In this document: piece after piece, positions 1 to 8,763 of the stretch
How positions within the stretch are numbered: position 1 is the first letter of the stretch
Layout: the number at the start of each line of letters is the position of its first letter
Origin: JAXMAF01 sp046350555
GTDB taxonomy: Bacteria > Planctomycetota > Phycisphaerae > Phycisphaerales > SM1A02
DNA length: 47,358 nucleotides
NCBI GenBank assembly: GCA_046350555.1
Contig: JAXMAF010000035.1
Location: forward strand, 1-47,358
Direction: 5' to 3'
Notes under the pieces: model-generated
The model's database searches: none
What the model was told of the DNA's origin: nothing
Seen by the model: only the letters and a program-made list of their open reading frames with translations
Program-made: the position numbers and the translations under genes

Positions 1-384
1 CACCTGCACGCCTCGGCGATGGGCAAGCTGGAGCTCGACCTGATGGGCACGCACCAGATGACCGAACGACAGGTGCTCGATTCGATCGTCGCCGAGGCCG
101 TCAAGATCGTCTTCCAGGAGTACTGCGACCAGCACGGACTCGACGCCATCGGCGACATCTTCGCCAAGGGCGTGAAGGTCGAGGTCGGCGACATGCTGCC
201 GAGCGCCAAGTACGCAGAGCGGCTCAAGCGCGTCCCTCCCGTCTGGGAGAAGGCGTTCGAGGTGAACGCCGCCGAGAGCCCGGCGGTGCGGGCGAGCTGC
301 GTCGAGTTCGTCCTCGCGGGATTGCACTCGCTCGACAAGATCAGCCGCGCCGCGAGGCATGGGCGGATCGAGTACGAGGTGTGA
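1..384 (+). CDS. Magnesium-chelatase-like AAA+ ATPase, C-terminal end (5' truncated by window)
   Basis: The reading frame is open from base 1 to TGA at 382-384, so only the last ~127 residues are present and the start lies outside the window. The remaining part has the pattern of the C-terminal region of planctomycete magnesium-chelatase subunit I-like ATPases: GKLELDLMG, then AVKIVFQEY, VEVGDMLPS, and a helical tail with FVLAGLHSLDKISR. The Walker motifs would lie upstream. Such ATPases usually work with a VWA-domain partner, and a broken VWA gene follows at 2186-3890, separated by a hypothetical gene and repeats. A ~98-bp repeat element begins within 4 bases of the stop codon. The family assignment is from recalled pattern, not a search. 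Confidence 0.6.
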   Translation, partial: HLHASAMGKLELDLMGTHQMTERQVLDSIVAEAVKIVFQEYCDQHGLDAIGDIFAKGVKVEVGDMLPSAKYAERLKRVPPVWEKAFEVNAAESPAVRASCVEFVLAGLHSLDKISRAARHGRIEYEV

Positions 385-387
385 TTC

Positions 388-485
388 GGATTCCGGGAGA
401 CGTCCACGCGTTCGACCCATGGCCCACAGCGGCGTCTCACGCCGGACGTGGGTTGGGTGGGGCACGCGAGTCAACTGGGACGCAT
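388..485 (+). repeat. Dispersed ~98-bp inverted-repeat element, copy 1 (diverged)
   Basis: Copy of the element described in the first finding, in forward orientation. It starts 4 bases after the stop codon of the preceding ATPase gene. The left arm is degenerate (GGATTCCGGGAGACGTCCAC) while the right arm GCGAGTCAACTGGGACGC is well kept. The centre reads CCCACAGCGGCGTCTCACG followed by GTGGGTTGGGTGGGGC. Confidence 0.75.
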
Positions 486-495
486 GAGCACGGGG

Positions 496-580
496 GATTG
501 GAATTGGGAATTCGGGAGTCGGAGTCGGGGACGCTGTCCGCGCTTGGCGCGGGGCGACGATGTCGATGTCGCCCGCGCAG
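496..580. repeat. 'GAATTC-GGAGTC-GGGGACGCTGTCC' low-complexity intergenic repeat, single copy
   Basis: The stretch contains GGAATTGGGAATTCGGGAG followed by GTCGGGGACGCTGTCCGCG and a short palindromic GCGGGCGACGATGTCGATGTCGCCCGC-like region. The same words recur in both orientations at 2075-2170 and, much more densely, at 3900-4400. The space from 485 to the next gene at 720 holds this repeat and no recognised gene. Confidence 0.6.
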
Positions 581-719
581 CGTGCGCGCGTGTAACGCGA
601 GGGCCCCTTCGATCGTTCTGTTCCTGAGGCCAGTGTCATTCCCGGCCTCGAGTCCCGCCCCGGGCATCGTGACGCGTGTCACGAACTCGCGACGAGCTCA
701 GTGACGATCGAGGTGAATC

Positions 720-1742
720 ATGTGCCTGAAGAGTCTCATCGAACTGAACGACCGGCGCATCGCGGCCCATTGCATGGCCTGTGGAACGTGGCTCGTCGCA
801 TCGGCCCTCGTCGGTGCGGACGCCAATGCAGCCGTCGGCGGCCCGGATCCGAACCTGACTCGAATCCTCCACCAGACGCAATCGTCGGCTCGCGAAGCGG
901 CGTGGGCCACGCTCTTCCCGGAGGGTCCGACGCTCGCCGATTCGGTCCTGGTCCTCAGCGACGAGGTCGACGACGCCCACACCTGGGCGACGCGGATCAG
1001 CGCCGCCGATCGCAACACCGGGCAGATCCTCGCCTTCGGCGGCTTCGTGCCCAGCGGCGAGAGCGCCGCCGTCCTGCTCGAAGGCGAGGAGGAGATGTCG
1101 ATCGTCGCCACGACCGCCCACGGCCAGGTCATGTCGGGGCTGATCGTCGGCCTCGACGGACACAGTCGTGCGGTGATCGGACTCCGCGTGCAGATCGACA
1201 TCGCCTCGCTCGCCGCGATCGTGCCGGTCAGCGTCGACCTCTTCGTGCCGTTCGAGTTTCCCGCCGACGAGTTGGCCGCCGATGTCACCGTCCTTGAGGC
1301 AACCTTCGCCCTGGCCTCGTTCACGCAGGAAGGCGATGCGCTTGGATTCGACGCTCCCGATCCCTCGGGCGGCCTCGACCCGGCCTCCGCGTGCCGCGCC
1401 GCCCTGGCCGACTGTCTCGAGAGCGCGTGGCAATCGATGATCGTCTCGGTCGCCGCCGCGTGGTCGTTGACGGGCATTGCAGGCGACGCCGCCCTGCTGG
1501 ACTGCATGGCCAACGCGACCGACGACTGCGATCCCGCGTGCCGCGCCCTCGGTTGCCTGCTCGCCTCGGGCCTTGCATTCGCCGCGGCCGGCGACGGCTC
1601 CTTCGCCTGGACGTGGGCGCAGCATGCCCATGACGTGGCCGAGTGCAACGGTGCGGCGCTGGCGTGCATCCAGGCGCTGCCAAGCGGACCGAAGTTGGGC
1701 GATCGGCCCGACGTCCGGCCAGCGCGCGGATCGGGGCGCTGA
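720..1742 (+). CDS. Hypothetical protein, probably exported, Cys-rich C-terminal third
   Basis: A 340-residue protein with no recognised family. ATG 720 is preceded by GAGGTG at a 5-base spacing, which supports this start. Near the N-terminus a hydrophobic stretch (GTWLVASALVGADANA, about residues 21-36) resembles a signal peptide; if the true start is Met19, the signal would sit at the very N-terminus. Residues 60-210 are beta-rich with alternating hydrophobics. From about residue 230 there is an Ala-rich helical part with regularly spaced cysteines (ACRAALADCLES, LLDCMANATDDCDPACRALGCLLA, VAECNGAALACIQ), which suggests disulfides in an exported domain. Codon use matches the neighbours. A strong hairpin follows the stop, consistent with a monocistronic gene. 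Confidence 0.6.
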   Translation: MCLKSLIELNDRRIAAHCMACGTWLVASALVGADANAAVGGPDPNLTRILHQTQSSAREAAWATLFPEGPTLADSVLVLSDEVDDAHTWATRISAADRNTGQILAFGGFVPSGESAAVLLEGEEEMSIVATTAHGQVMSGLIVGLDGHSRAVIGLRVQIDIASLAAIVPVSVDLFVPFEFPADELAADVTVLEATFALASFTQEGDALGFDAPDPSGGLDPASACRAALADCLESAWQSMIVSVAAAWSLTGIAGDAALLDCMANATDDCDPACRALGCLLASGLAFAAAGDGSFAWTWAQHAHDVAECNGAALACIQALPSGPKLGDRPDVRPARGSGR

Positions 1743-1778
1743 GCGCATCACCCGGAATTCTCCTCTCTCCCTCACGAC

Positions 1779-1814
1779 AACAGGCCCATGGATCGAATGA
1801 TCCACGGGCCTGTT
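1779..1814 (+). terminator. Long hairpin downstream of the hypothetical secreted gene
   Basis: AACAGGCCCATGGATC (1779-1794), a GAAT loop, then GATCCACGGGCCTGTT (1799-1814) form a 16-bp stem with one G-T pair. It begins 37 bases after the stop at 1742. There is no clear T-tract afterwards, so it may be an RNA-end structure rather than a classical intrinsic terminator. Confidence 0.6.
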
Positions 1815-2185
1815 GCGTCGTTGCCGTTGCGTCGTTGGCCTGTCGCGTCGTTGGCCTCGTGCCCTTCCTCATCGCCACCGATGACTTGCAACTGTTCGCG
1901 CCGGATGCCGCGCATCCCTGTGCGCCTCACTCGTCAGCGAGGCGCCGAACCTGACCCGGGCGTCGCCGCCACCGTCTGCCGGCAGCGCACGGGCGCGCAA
2001 CTGGCCGACTTCGTTTCATCCATCCTCGCGACCCAGCGAAGAGCGTCGAGATCCCTCGCACCGCCCCGACCACCGAGATGTCCTGATCCCGAATTCCGCG
2101 TCCGTGCGCAGCGGACGCTTCCCGACTCCCGCGTCCGCGCAGCGGACGCCCCTGATCTTCGACCCAACCCCCGTACCCCGCCCAC
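1815..2185. other. Intergenic stretch without a recognised gene
   Basis: It begins with short imperfect repeats of GCGTCGTTG (1814-1860). At 2075-2170 it holds copies of the GAATTCC/GACTCCC repeat, including the doubled words CGCAGCGGACGC at about 2106 and 2142. Open frames here lack any recognisable domain and look like shadows of the repeats. Confidence 0.5.
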
Positions 2186-3890
2186 GTGGAGCCGCCCGGC
2201 GGCATCATCCACACGTACTGGTGGCTACGACCTGGTGAATCTTCCAAGCCGATGGCGAAGCCGCCGGACATCGCGTCCGCGGCGTTCGATCACCTGATGA
2301 TGCACGGTCTCCGCGCCGCCCACGTCGAGGAGCCGGGCCGTGCGGTTCGCATCGATCCTTCCTTGATCAAGGGCTCGGCCCGTCGATCGACGCGTTGATC
2401 GCGACATGCCTTCGAGGTCGCGCAAGCGGAAGATCTCGGCGGCACGGATGTCGAGCCAGCGTGTTGCAGTCGATGCCATCGAGCCGCGTCGACGCCGTAG
2501 CCGCCGGATCCGCGCAAGCGGCCGGCGAAGGATGCTGGGCGAACAGCTTCGCGATCTCGAACGGCTCTGGTACGCCGTCGGCGACGAGCGCTCGCCCTTC
2601 GCGCAGTTGCTTCGCGTGGTCCAGTGCTGGGCGACAAGTACTGTGTCGAACATGGGCGGCGAAGTACCGGTTCCACGGCCAGCAGGCGCTCGACATCGAA
2701 GCGGCGATCGAGGTGAAGGGCGAAGTCGAGCGGATCGACGTGCTGCTCGAGCAGAGCCTGCAAGGCCAGAGAGCGTGCAGGTCGCCCTCATCGACATGGA
2801 CGCGCTCGCCGAGTTCGCCGAACCGGGCGATCTTCGATGGACCGGCGGCTTCAGCAGCAGGTCGAGGACTACCTGCGTGAGGCCGCCGAGCGGCAAGGGC
2901 TCGAGTTCACGCGCGAGGGCTACCGCTCACGCCGCAGGCGATGCGGTTCTCTCCAGTCGAAGCTGCTCACCACCATCTTCGACGACCTCAAGGCGTCGCG
3001 CAGCGGGCGACACGTCGATCCAGTCGAGGGCGACGGCGTCGTCGAGCCGCATGCACCAGGCGGTACGAGCCTGGCGACCTGGTCGCGAACTCGATCCGGT
3101 GCAGAGCTCGATCAACGCGATGGTGCGAGGGGTGGACGACACCGACACGGCGACTCCCGCGGGCGCCACGGCCGAGGGCCGCCCGGCCGTCCGGCTTCGC
3201 CCGTCGGACCTCGTGATCCACCGCACGCGCAGCACGCCGCGCTGTGCAACGCGGTGGATCCTCGACATGTCCGGATCGATGCGCTACGACCGGCAGTACG
3301 TCCACTGCAAGCGCATGGCCCTCGCGCTCGACGGACTCATCCGCCGCGAGTACCCGGGCGATCACCTCCAGTTCATCGAGATGTACTCCCTGGCGAGGCT
3401 GCGCCACGTCTCGGAGCTGCCGGGGCTCATGCCCAAGCCGGTCTCGATCAACCTCCGTCGCCGCCCTCCGCGCGGACATGAGCGATCCCAACATCGGCGA
3501 GCTCGACCTGCCGCTGCACTTCACCAACATCCAGCGCGCCCTCCAGCTCGCGCGGCAGTTCCTGACGGCGCAGGAGACGCCCAACCGGCAGGTGATCCTC
3601 ATCACCGACGGGCTTCCGACGGCCCATTTCGAGGAGCAGCAGCCTCTACCTGCTCTATCACCCCCACGCGCACCGAGGAGGCGACGATGCGCGAGCGCGG
3701 CAATGCGCCCGCGAGGGATCGATCAACGCCTCCTGCTCCCCAACTGGAGCCAGACGCACGAGGACGCCCCAGTTCGCGGCGCATGGTCGAGTCGACCGGA
3801 GGACGGGTGATCTTCACCGGAGGCGGCGACCTCGATCGCTCCTGTCGTGGGACTACGGGAAGCGGCCGCCGGATGATCTTCGGGGCGTAG
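2186..3890 (+). pseudogene. VWA-domain protein gene disrupted by many frameshifts
   Basis: One ancestral gene can be followed across all three forward frames. GTG 2186 opens MEPPGGIIHTYWW. Compensating shifts then give YDLVNLPS and MAKPPDIASAAFDHLMMHG. Later blocks include RAVRIDPSLIKG, KYRFHGQQALDIEAAIEVKG with VERIDVLLEQSLQ, VQVALIDMDALAEFAEPGDL, LQQQVEDYLREAAERQGLEF, and from about 3265 the VWA core: WILDMSGSM (a MIDAS DxSxS-type motif) and a later VILITDGLPTAHFEE. The C-terminus near 3800 reads MVESTGGRVIFTGGGDLDR. At least eight frame changes are needed, yet the blocks between them are well conserved. That pattern fits either very recent decay or poor consensus sequence. It would partner the magnesium-chelatase-like ATPase at the window start. 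Confidence 0.7.
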
Positions 3891-4470
3891 GGCGCGGGGT
3901 GTGGCTTGAGCGCGCCGGAGGTCGGAAGTCGGACGTGGGGTGGACGATTTCGGCTTGGGCGCGGGTTGTTGGGAATTCGGAGTTAGGAGTCGGGGACGCT
4001 GTCCGACTACGGGGGATGGAGCGATGTCGGCGTCGGCGTGGATGTCCCTCAGTGCGTGCGGCGTGCGCCCAACGGCCCGTAACTCCGCGGCCGTGCGCAG
4101 CGGCCGCTTCCCGATTCCCGACACCCGCGTCTAGATCGTCGACGCCATCCGACATCGGACAGCGTCCCCGACCTCTGATTCCGAACTCCCAATTCCACCC
4201 GCGCCGAAATCGTCGACGCCATCCGACATCCAACCGCGTCCCCGACTCCGAACCCCGCGGCCCGCGCAGCGGCCGCTTCCGGATTCCCGACACACGCGCC
4301 GACATCGTGCTCCGCCGCACGTCGTCGGACTGCGTCCCCGACTCCTGATTCCGAATTCCTAGTTCCCAACACCCGCGTCGAGATCGTCGACATCATCCGC
4401 CGTCCGCCGGCTCGGCACCGCCAGCCGCCCCGCCTTGCAATCGTCAGCCACCGCCCCGACAATCCGCGCC
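3891..4470. repeat. Dense cluster of GAATTC/AGTCGGGGACGCTGTCC repeats in both orientations
   Basis: This 600-base gap holds no gene. It is built from repeated words in both orientations: GGGAATTCGGAGTTAGGAGT with GTCGGGGACGCTGTCCGAC (about 3970-4010), its complement CGGACAGCGTCCCCGACC (about 4156) and further GATTCCGAA/TCCCAATTCC runs to about 4370. GTCGACGCCATCCGACAT occurs at 4138-4155 and 4212-4229. GCAGCGGCCGCTTCC occurs near 4098 and 4267, each followed by GATTCCCGACAC. The arrangement looks like successive insertion or recombination of one short element. Single diverged copies occur near 500 and 2100. Confidence 0.7.
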
Positions 4471-4500
4471 ACCATGACCACCGCCAAGGGACCCTTCACG

Positions 4501-6648
4501 ATGGCCAGCACGACGGATTGGATGGAGACCTCGAACCGCGCTTCGGACATCTTCGGCTCGCACACCTTCAGCGGCGACACGATGCTGAAGCGGCTGCCGC
4601 CCGAGGTCTTCGCGGCGCTCCAGAAGACAATGCAGAAGGGCACGGCGCTCGATCCGGCGATCGCCAACACCGTGGCGCAGGCGATGCGCGACTGGGCGAT
4701 CGAACATGGGGCGACGCACTACTGCCACTGGTTCCAGCCGTTGACCGGCTCGACCGCCGAGAAGCACGACGCGTTCCTCACGCCGAACCCCGATGGAACG
4801 GCGATCGAGAAGTTCTCCGGCAGCCAGCTCATCCAGGGCGAACCCGACGCGAGCAGCTTCCCCTCCGGCGGCATCCGCGACACGTACGAGGCGCGCGGCT
4901 ACACCGCGTGGGACGCCACGAGCCCGGCGTTCCTGCTGGAGAACACCAACGGGCAGGTGACGCTCTGCGTCCCGACGGTCTTCGTGAGCTGGACGGGCGA
5001 GGCGCTCGACAAGAAGACGCCCCTGCTCCGATCGATCCAGGCGGTGAACCGCGAGGCGATGCGCATCCTGCGGATCTTCGGCACCGACAAGGGCGTCTCG
5101 CAGGTGATCACCACGCTTGGCTGCGAGCAGGAGTACTTCCTCGTCGACCGCGAGCTCTACCGGCAGCGCCTCGACCTGGAGATCACGGGCCGCACGATGA
5201 TCGGCGCCATGCCGCCGCGCGGCCAGCAGCTCCACGACCACTACTTCGGCGCCATCGCCGACCGCGTGCTCGGCTACATGGCCGACGTCGAGAGCCGGCT
5301 CTATCGCCTCGGCGTGCCGGTGAAGACTCGCCACAACGAGGTCGCCCCGGGCCAGTACGAGCTCGCCCCGACGTTCGAGAACGCCAACGTCGCGGTCGAC
5401 CACCAGATGCTCACGATGTACGTGCTTCGCACGAGCGCCGAGCGGCACGGCTTCGTCTGCCTGCTGCACGAGAAGCCCTTCGCCGGCGTGAACGGCTCGG
5501 GCAAGCACAACAACTGGTCGATGGCGACCGACACCGGCGCCAACCTGCTCGACCCGCGCGAGGACACGCACAGCAACCTCGAGTTCCTCACCTTCCTGTG
5601 CGCGGTGATCGCCGCGGTCGATCGGCACGCCGACCTGCTGCGCGCCTCGATCGCCAGCGCCGCCAACGACCACCGCCTCGGCGCCAACGAGGCGCCGCCC
5701 GCGATCATGTCGATCTACCTCGGCGACATGCTCGACGACATCCTCGACCAGCTCGAGTCGGGCGAGACGAAGAAGACGCTCAAGGGCGGCTCGATGGACC
5801 TCGGCGCGATGACGCTGCCGCAGATCCCGCGCCACACGAGCGACCGCAACCGCACGAGCCCCTTCGCCTTCACCGGCAACAAGTTCGAGTTCCGGGCGGT
5901 CGGCTCGTCGATGTCGGTGGCGTGGCCGAACACGGTGCTCAACACGATCATCGCCGAATCGATCGACGACCTCGCGACGCGCATCGAGAAGAAGATCGGA
6001 AAGAACGCCTCCGCCGCCAAGGTCGAGAGCGCCGTGCGCAGCGTCCTCCAGGAGGTCGTGAAGAAGCACCGGCGCGTCGTCTTCAATGGCGACGGCTACT
6101 CCGAGGCGTGGCACAAGGAAGCCGCGAAGCGCGGACTGCCGAACCTGCGCAGCACGCCGGACGCCCTCGCCGCGCTCGGTTCGAAGAAGGCCAAGGAGCT
6201 CTTCGCGAGATACCAGGTGCTCACGGAGCGCGAGCTCGACGCCCGCGCGGAGATCCACGTCGAGACGTACAACACCACGGTCTCGATCGAGGCCCGCACG
6301 CTCTCGACCATGCTGCGGCAGCAGGTCCTGCCGGCGGCGCTGCGGACCCAGATCGAGCTTGCCGAGGCCGTGAGCGCCACGCAGGCCGCCAACGTCGAGT
6401 GCCCGGACAGCGAGATTGCGCTCAAGGAACTCGTCGATCTCGTGGCGACGCTGCGGCGCGCCATCGCCGAGGTCGAGGCGGCCGACGGCCGGAAGGCGAA
6501 GACCGCCGACGAGCGATCGCGCCAGATCCGCGACGAGCTCGTTCCGGCGATGGCCCGCGCCCGCGCCGCGAGCGACGCCATCGAACGGGTCGCGCCCGCC
6601 GACATCTGGTCGCTGCCCACGTATGCGGAGCTGCTCCTCGCGAGGTGA
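4501..6648 (+). CDS. glnN: Glutamine synthetase type III
   Basis: Catalyses ATP-dependent glutamine formation from glutamate and ammonia in the cytoplasm. The length (715 residues from ATG 4501) fits the large type III family, which assembles as a dodecamer. Recognisable blocks are SNRASDIFGSHTFS near the N-terminus, HYCHWFQPLTG (about 75), GCEQEYFLVD (about 206, metal-binding Glu region), HNEVAPGQYELAP (about 278), NGSGKHNNWSM (about 330) and FAFTGNKFEFRAVGSS (about 458). I chose ATG 4501 because AAGGGA lies 9 bases upstream; ATG 4474 in the same frame is the alternative. The gene follows the repeat cluster. The next gene starts 6 bases after its stop, so cotranscription is likely. No nitrogen regulatory site was recognised. 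Confidence 0.95.
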   Translation: MASTTDWMETSNRASDIFGSHTFSGDTMLKRLPPEVFAALQKTMQKGTALDPAIANTVAQAMRDWAIEHGATHYCHWFQPLTGSTAEKHDAFLTPNPDGTAIEKFSGSQLIQGEPDASSFPSGGIRDTYEARGYTAWDATSPAFLLENTNGQVTLCVPTVFVSWTGEALDKKTPLLRSIQAVNREAMRILRIFGTDKGVSQVITTLGCEQEYFLVDRELYRQRLDLEITGRTMIGAMPPRGQQLHDHYFGAIADRVLGYMADVESRLYRLGVPVKTRHNEVAPGQYELAPTFENANVAVDHQMLTMYVLRTSAERHGFVCLLHEKPFAGVNGSGKHNNWSMATDTGANLLDPREDTHSNLEFLTFLCAVIAAVDRHADLLRASIASAANDHRLGANEAPPAIMSIYLGDMLDDILDQLESGETKKTLKGGSMDLGAMTLPQIPRHTSDRNRTSPFAFTGNKFEFRAVGSSMSVAWPNTVLNTIIAESIDDLATRIEKKIGKNASAAKVESAVRSVLQEVVKKHRRVVFNGDGYSEAWHKEAAKRGLPNLRSTPDALAALGSKKAKELFARYQVLTERELDARAEIHVETYNTTVSIEARTLSTMLRQQVLPAALRTQIELAEAVSATQAANVECPDSEIALKELVDLVATLRRAIAEVEAADGRKAKTADERSRQIRDELVPAMARARAASDAIERVAPADIWSLPTYAELLLAR

Positions 6649-6654
6649 CGGCGC

Positions 6655-7553
6655 ATGGGCCCGGAGCCGACGCCCGACATCGTCGACGTCGTCTTTCGAT
6701 CACCGATCGGCGACCGAATCGCCGGCGCGGTCGTCGGCGCGTTCCTCGCCGTCGCCTTCGGCGCGATGGCTGGCTTCGGCGGCACACTGCTCTGGGACTG
6801 GGCGTCGCACGGCGCTCCGATTCCCGACCTGCTCGGTTGGGGCCTGGTCGGCGTGGGCCTGCTCGTCGCCGAGGGGCTCTGGATCGCGATGGCCCACATC
6901 AAGCCGACCTGGCTGCGGCTGGAGCATCGCCCCGACGCCCAGCCCGCGGCCGCGTCGGCGGGTGGCGAGACCCCAGACGGCCGGATCTGGCTCGGGAGGC
7001 GCGTCTTCGGCCGCTGGCACGAGGCCGGCGACGTCACCCTGATCGACATCGACGAGTCGTCGGGAATCAGCAGCCACGCGGTCGCCATCTCCTTCAAGCG
7101 CACCGCAAGCGGACGATCTGCCGCGCTCCCGCGACGCGGCAATGCGTCGAGGCGCTGCGCGTCATGCGTGTCCGCGGGTCGCGGTCTGGGACGCCGAAGG
7201 CGGCTGCGCTTCCGACGATCCCTTCACGCCCCCCTCTCTCTCTCGCTGCGCGCAGGAGCCGCAAGCCGTGCTGCCCGCCGCAAGGCGATCAGCGCCGCCG
7301 TCGCGGGCGTGCTCATGCTTGGCGCGCCGGCGGTTGCCGCCTTCAGTCTCTGGGGTGCGACCGGCACGAATGGCAGTTTAGCGCCTCCTCGCGCGTCGGC
7401 CGAAGCGCCGGTCGCGCCATCGTGCTCTGCATCTTCGGCGTTGGATCGATCGGCCGCGCGTGGGCGATGTGGAGGTCGATGAAGGCTTCCGCAGGCGACA
7501 CGCCCCATGCCGAAGACGCGGCGCCGGCGAGCGAGGAGCCGCCGGCGGCGTAG
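6655..7553 (+). CDS. Hypothetical membrane protein with internal frameshifts
   Basis: It begins 6 bases after glnN. The first ~150 residues are convincing: MGPEPTPDIVDVVF, then two membrane segments (AGAVVGAFLAVAFGAMAGFG and LLGWGLVGVGLLVAEGLW) and a soluble part with GRIWLGRRVFGRWHEAGD. From about 7100 the likely coding frame changes at least twice. A third hydrophobic segment (AVAGVLMLGAPAVAAFSLWG, about 7285-7350) is in the original frame, and a fourth (AGRAIVLCIFGVGSIGRAW, about 7410-7470) is in another frame that ends at 7553 with EEPPAA. The overall design, two helical pairs around a cytoplasmic domain, suggests a small integral membrane protein. No family was recognised. The frameshifts may be sequence errors. 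Confidence 0.5.
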
Positions 7554-7637
7554 CCGGGAGAACGACCGGCCGGGCGCCGCGCGGGGGGCAATCGGCCCTG
7601 GTCGACACGCGCCGCTCGGGCGCGCTCCAGCCGCGCC

Positions 7638-8492
7638 CTACCGCTCCGCCGCCTCGACGGTGTTGCGCAGCATCATCGCAACGGTCATCGGTCCGACGCC
7701 GCCTGGCACGGGCGAGAGCCAGCCCGCGACGCGCCGCACCTGCTCGAAGTCGACGTCCCCGACCGTCATCGTCGCGCCGCCCGGTCCGATGACGCGATTG
7801 ATGCCGACATCGATGACGACGGCGCCGGGCTTGACCATCTCGGCGCGGATGAGTCCCGGCACGCCCGCGGCGGCGACCAGCACGTCGGCCTGTCGCGTCA
7901 AGGCGCCGAGATCCTTCGTGTGCTTGTTGGTCGAGACGACCGTCGCCTCGGCGCGCATCAGGAGCACGGCGATGGGCTTGCCGACGATGTTGCTGGCGCC
8001 GACGACGACGCAGGTTCGTCCCGGCAGGTCGATGCCCGTCGACTCGATCATCTCGATCGTCGCCAGCGCCGTGCACGGCACGAGCGACCGCCGGCCGTAG
8101 ACGACGTTGCCGATGTTCGCCGGATTGACCCCCTCGACGTCCTTCTCCGGGGCGATCAACGTCTGGATGCGCTCGGTGTCGACGCCGGCCGGCAGCGGAA
8201 GGTGGACCATCACCGCGCTGACGCGATCGTCGTTGTTGAGCAGCAGCACGCGCCCGGCGACATCCTCGTAGCTGGCGTCGGCGTCGAGCCGATGGAGCTC
8301 GTACCGGATGCCGACCTCGCGGCACGTCTTCGCCTGGTTCTCGGCGTAGATCGCCGCGCCGCCGTCGCTGCCGGCGAGGAGCGCGTCGAGCCGCACCGCG
8401 CGCCCGCGCTCCGCGAGGGCGCGCACGCGCTGCGCGACGTCCGCCTTCACATCGGAGGCAAGCCTGCGGCCATCGATCGGCGTGAAGGGCAT
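7638..8492 (-). CDS. folD: Bifunctional FolD-type methylenetetrahydrofolate dehydrogenase/cyclohydrolase, with altered active site
   Basis: A 284-residue cytosolic enzyme of one-carbon metabolism. FolD interconverts 5,10-methylene-THF, methenyl-THF and 10-formyl-THF using NADP. The family signatures are present: AAIYAENQAKTCREVGI (residues 46-62), HLPLPAGVD (97-105), EKDVEGVNPANIG (116-128), the Rossmann motif VVVGASNIVGKP (about 159-170) and the C-terminal PVPGGVGPMTVAMMLRNT. Aligned without gaps to E. coli FolD, Tyr50 is kept (Y49). The three residues regarded as catalytic differ: Lys54 is Gln53, Gln98 is His97, Asp121 is Glu120. Either this is a subfamily lacking or altering cyclohydrolase activity, or another residue such as Lys55 substitutes. 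The start ATG matches the family N-terminus. It is divergent from the thioredoxin-like gene across 271 bases. Confidence 0.93.
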   Translation of the reverse strand: MPFTPIDGRRLASDVKADVAQRVRALAERGRAVRLDALLAGSDGGAAIYAENQAKTCREVGIRYELHRLDADASYEDVAGRVLLLNNDDRVSAVMVHLPLPAGVDTERIQTLIAPEKDVEGVNPANIGNVVYGRRSLVPCTALATIEMIESTGIDLPGRTCVVVGASNIVGKPIAVLLMRAEATVVSTNKHTKDLGALTRQADVLVAAAGVPGLIRAEMVKPGAVVIDVGINRVIGPGGATMTVGDVDFEQVRRVAGWLSPVPGGVGPMTVAMMLRNTVEAAER

Positions 8493-8763
8493 CGACGGAG
8501 GATACCGGGGACGGGCGAGCATCGGGGCGACGATGGATTCAGCCGCGACGGCGCGGCGCCGTGGTCGATCGCTTCGCGCGCCGCGGCGAGCTCCGTTCAC
8601 CGATCGCAGGCGCGAATCCCGCGAATACCCGGCCGGTACGCCTCTTCGGAGCACCGTCGAACCCGCCGCGTCGAAGGTGGACTCGATACGATGGTCGCAA
8701 CGAACGCTCGCATCGCGCGGCGCCCGCGCCACCCTCCCCGCCAGAGAACCAGAGGAGCCAGAC

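Noticed and set aside
720..1742. The hypothetical secreted gene as part of the ATPase/VWA operon
   Set aside because: It has its own ribosome site, a strong hairpin after its stop and repeat sequence on both sides, so it looks like an insertion between the two partners.
4444..6258. A 604-residue open frame antisense to glutamine synthetase, and similar long antisense frames across the window
   Set aside because: They have Arg/Ala/Val/Glu-rich shadow composition with no domain, and lie opposite well-conserved genes. High GC removes stops in these frames.
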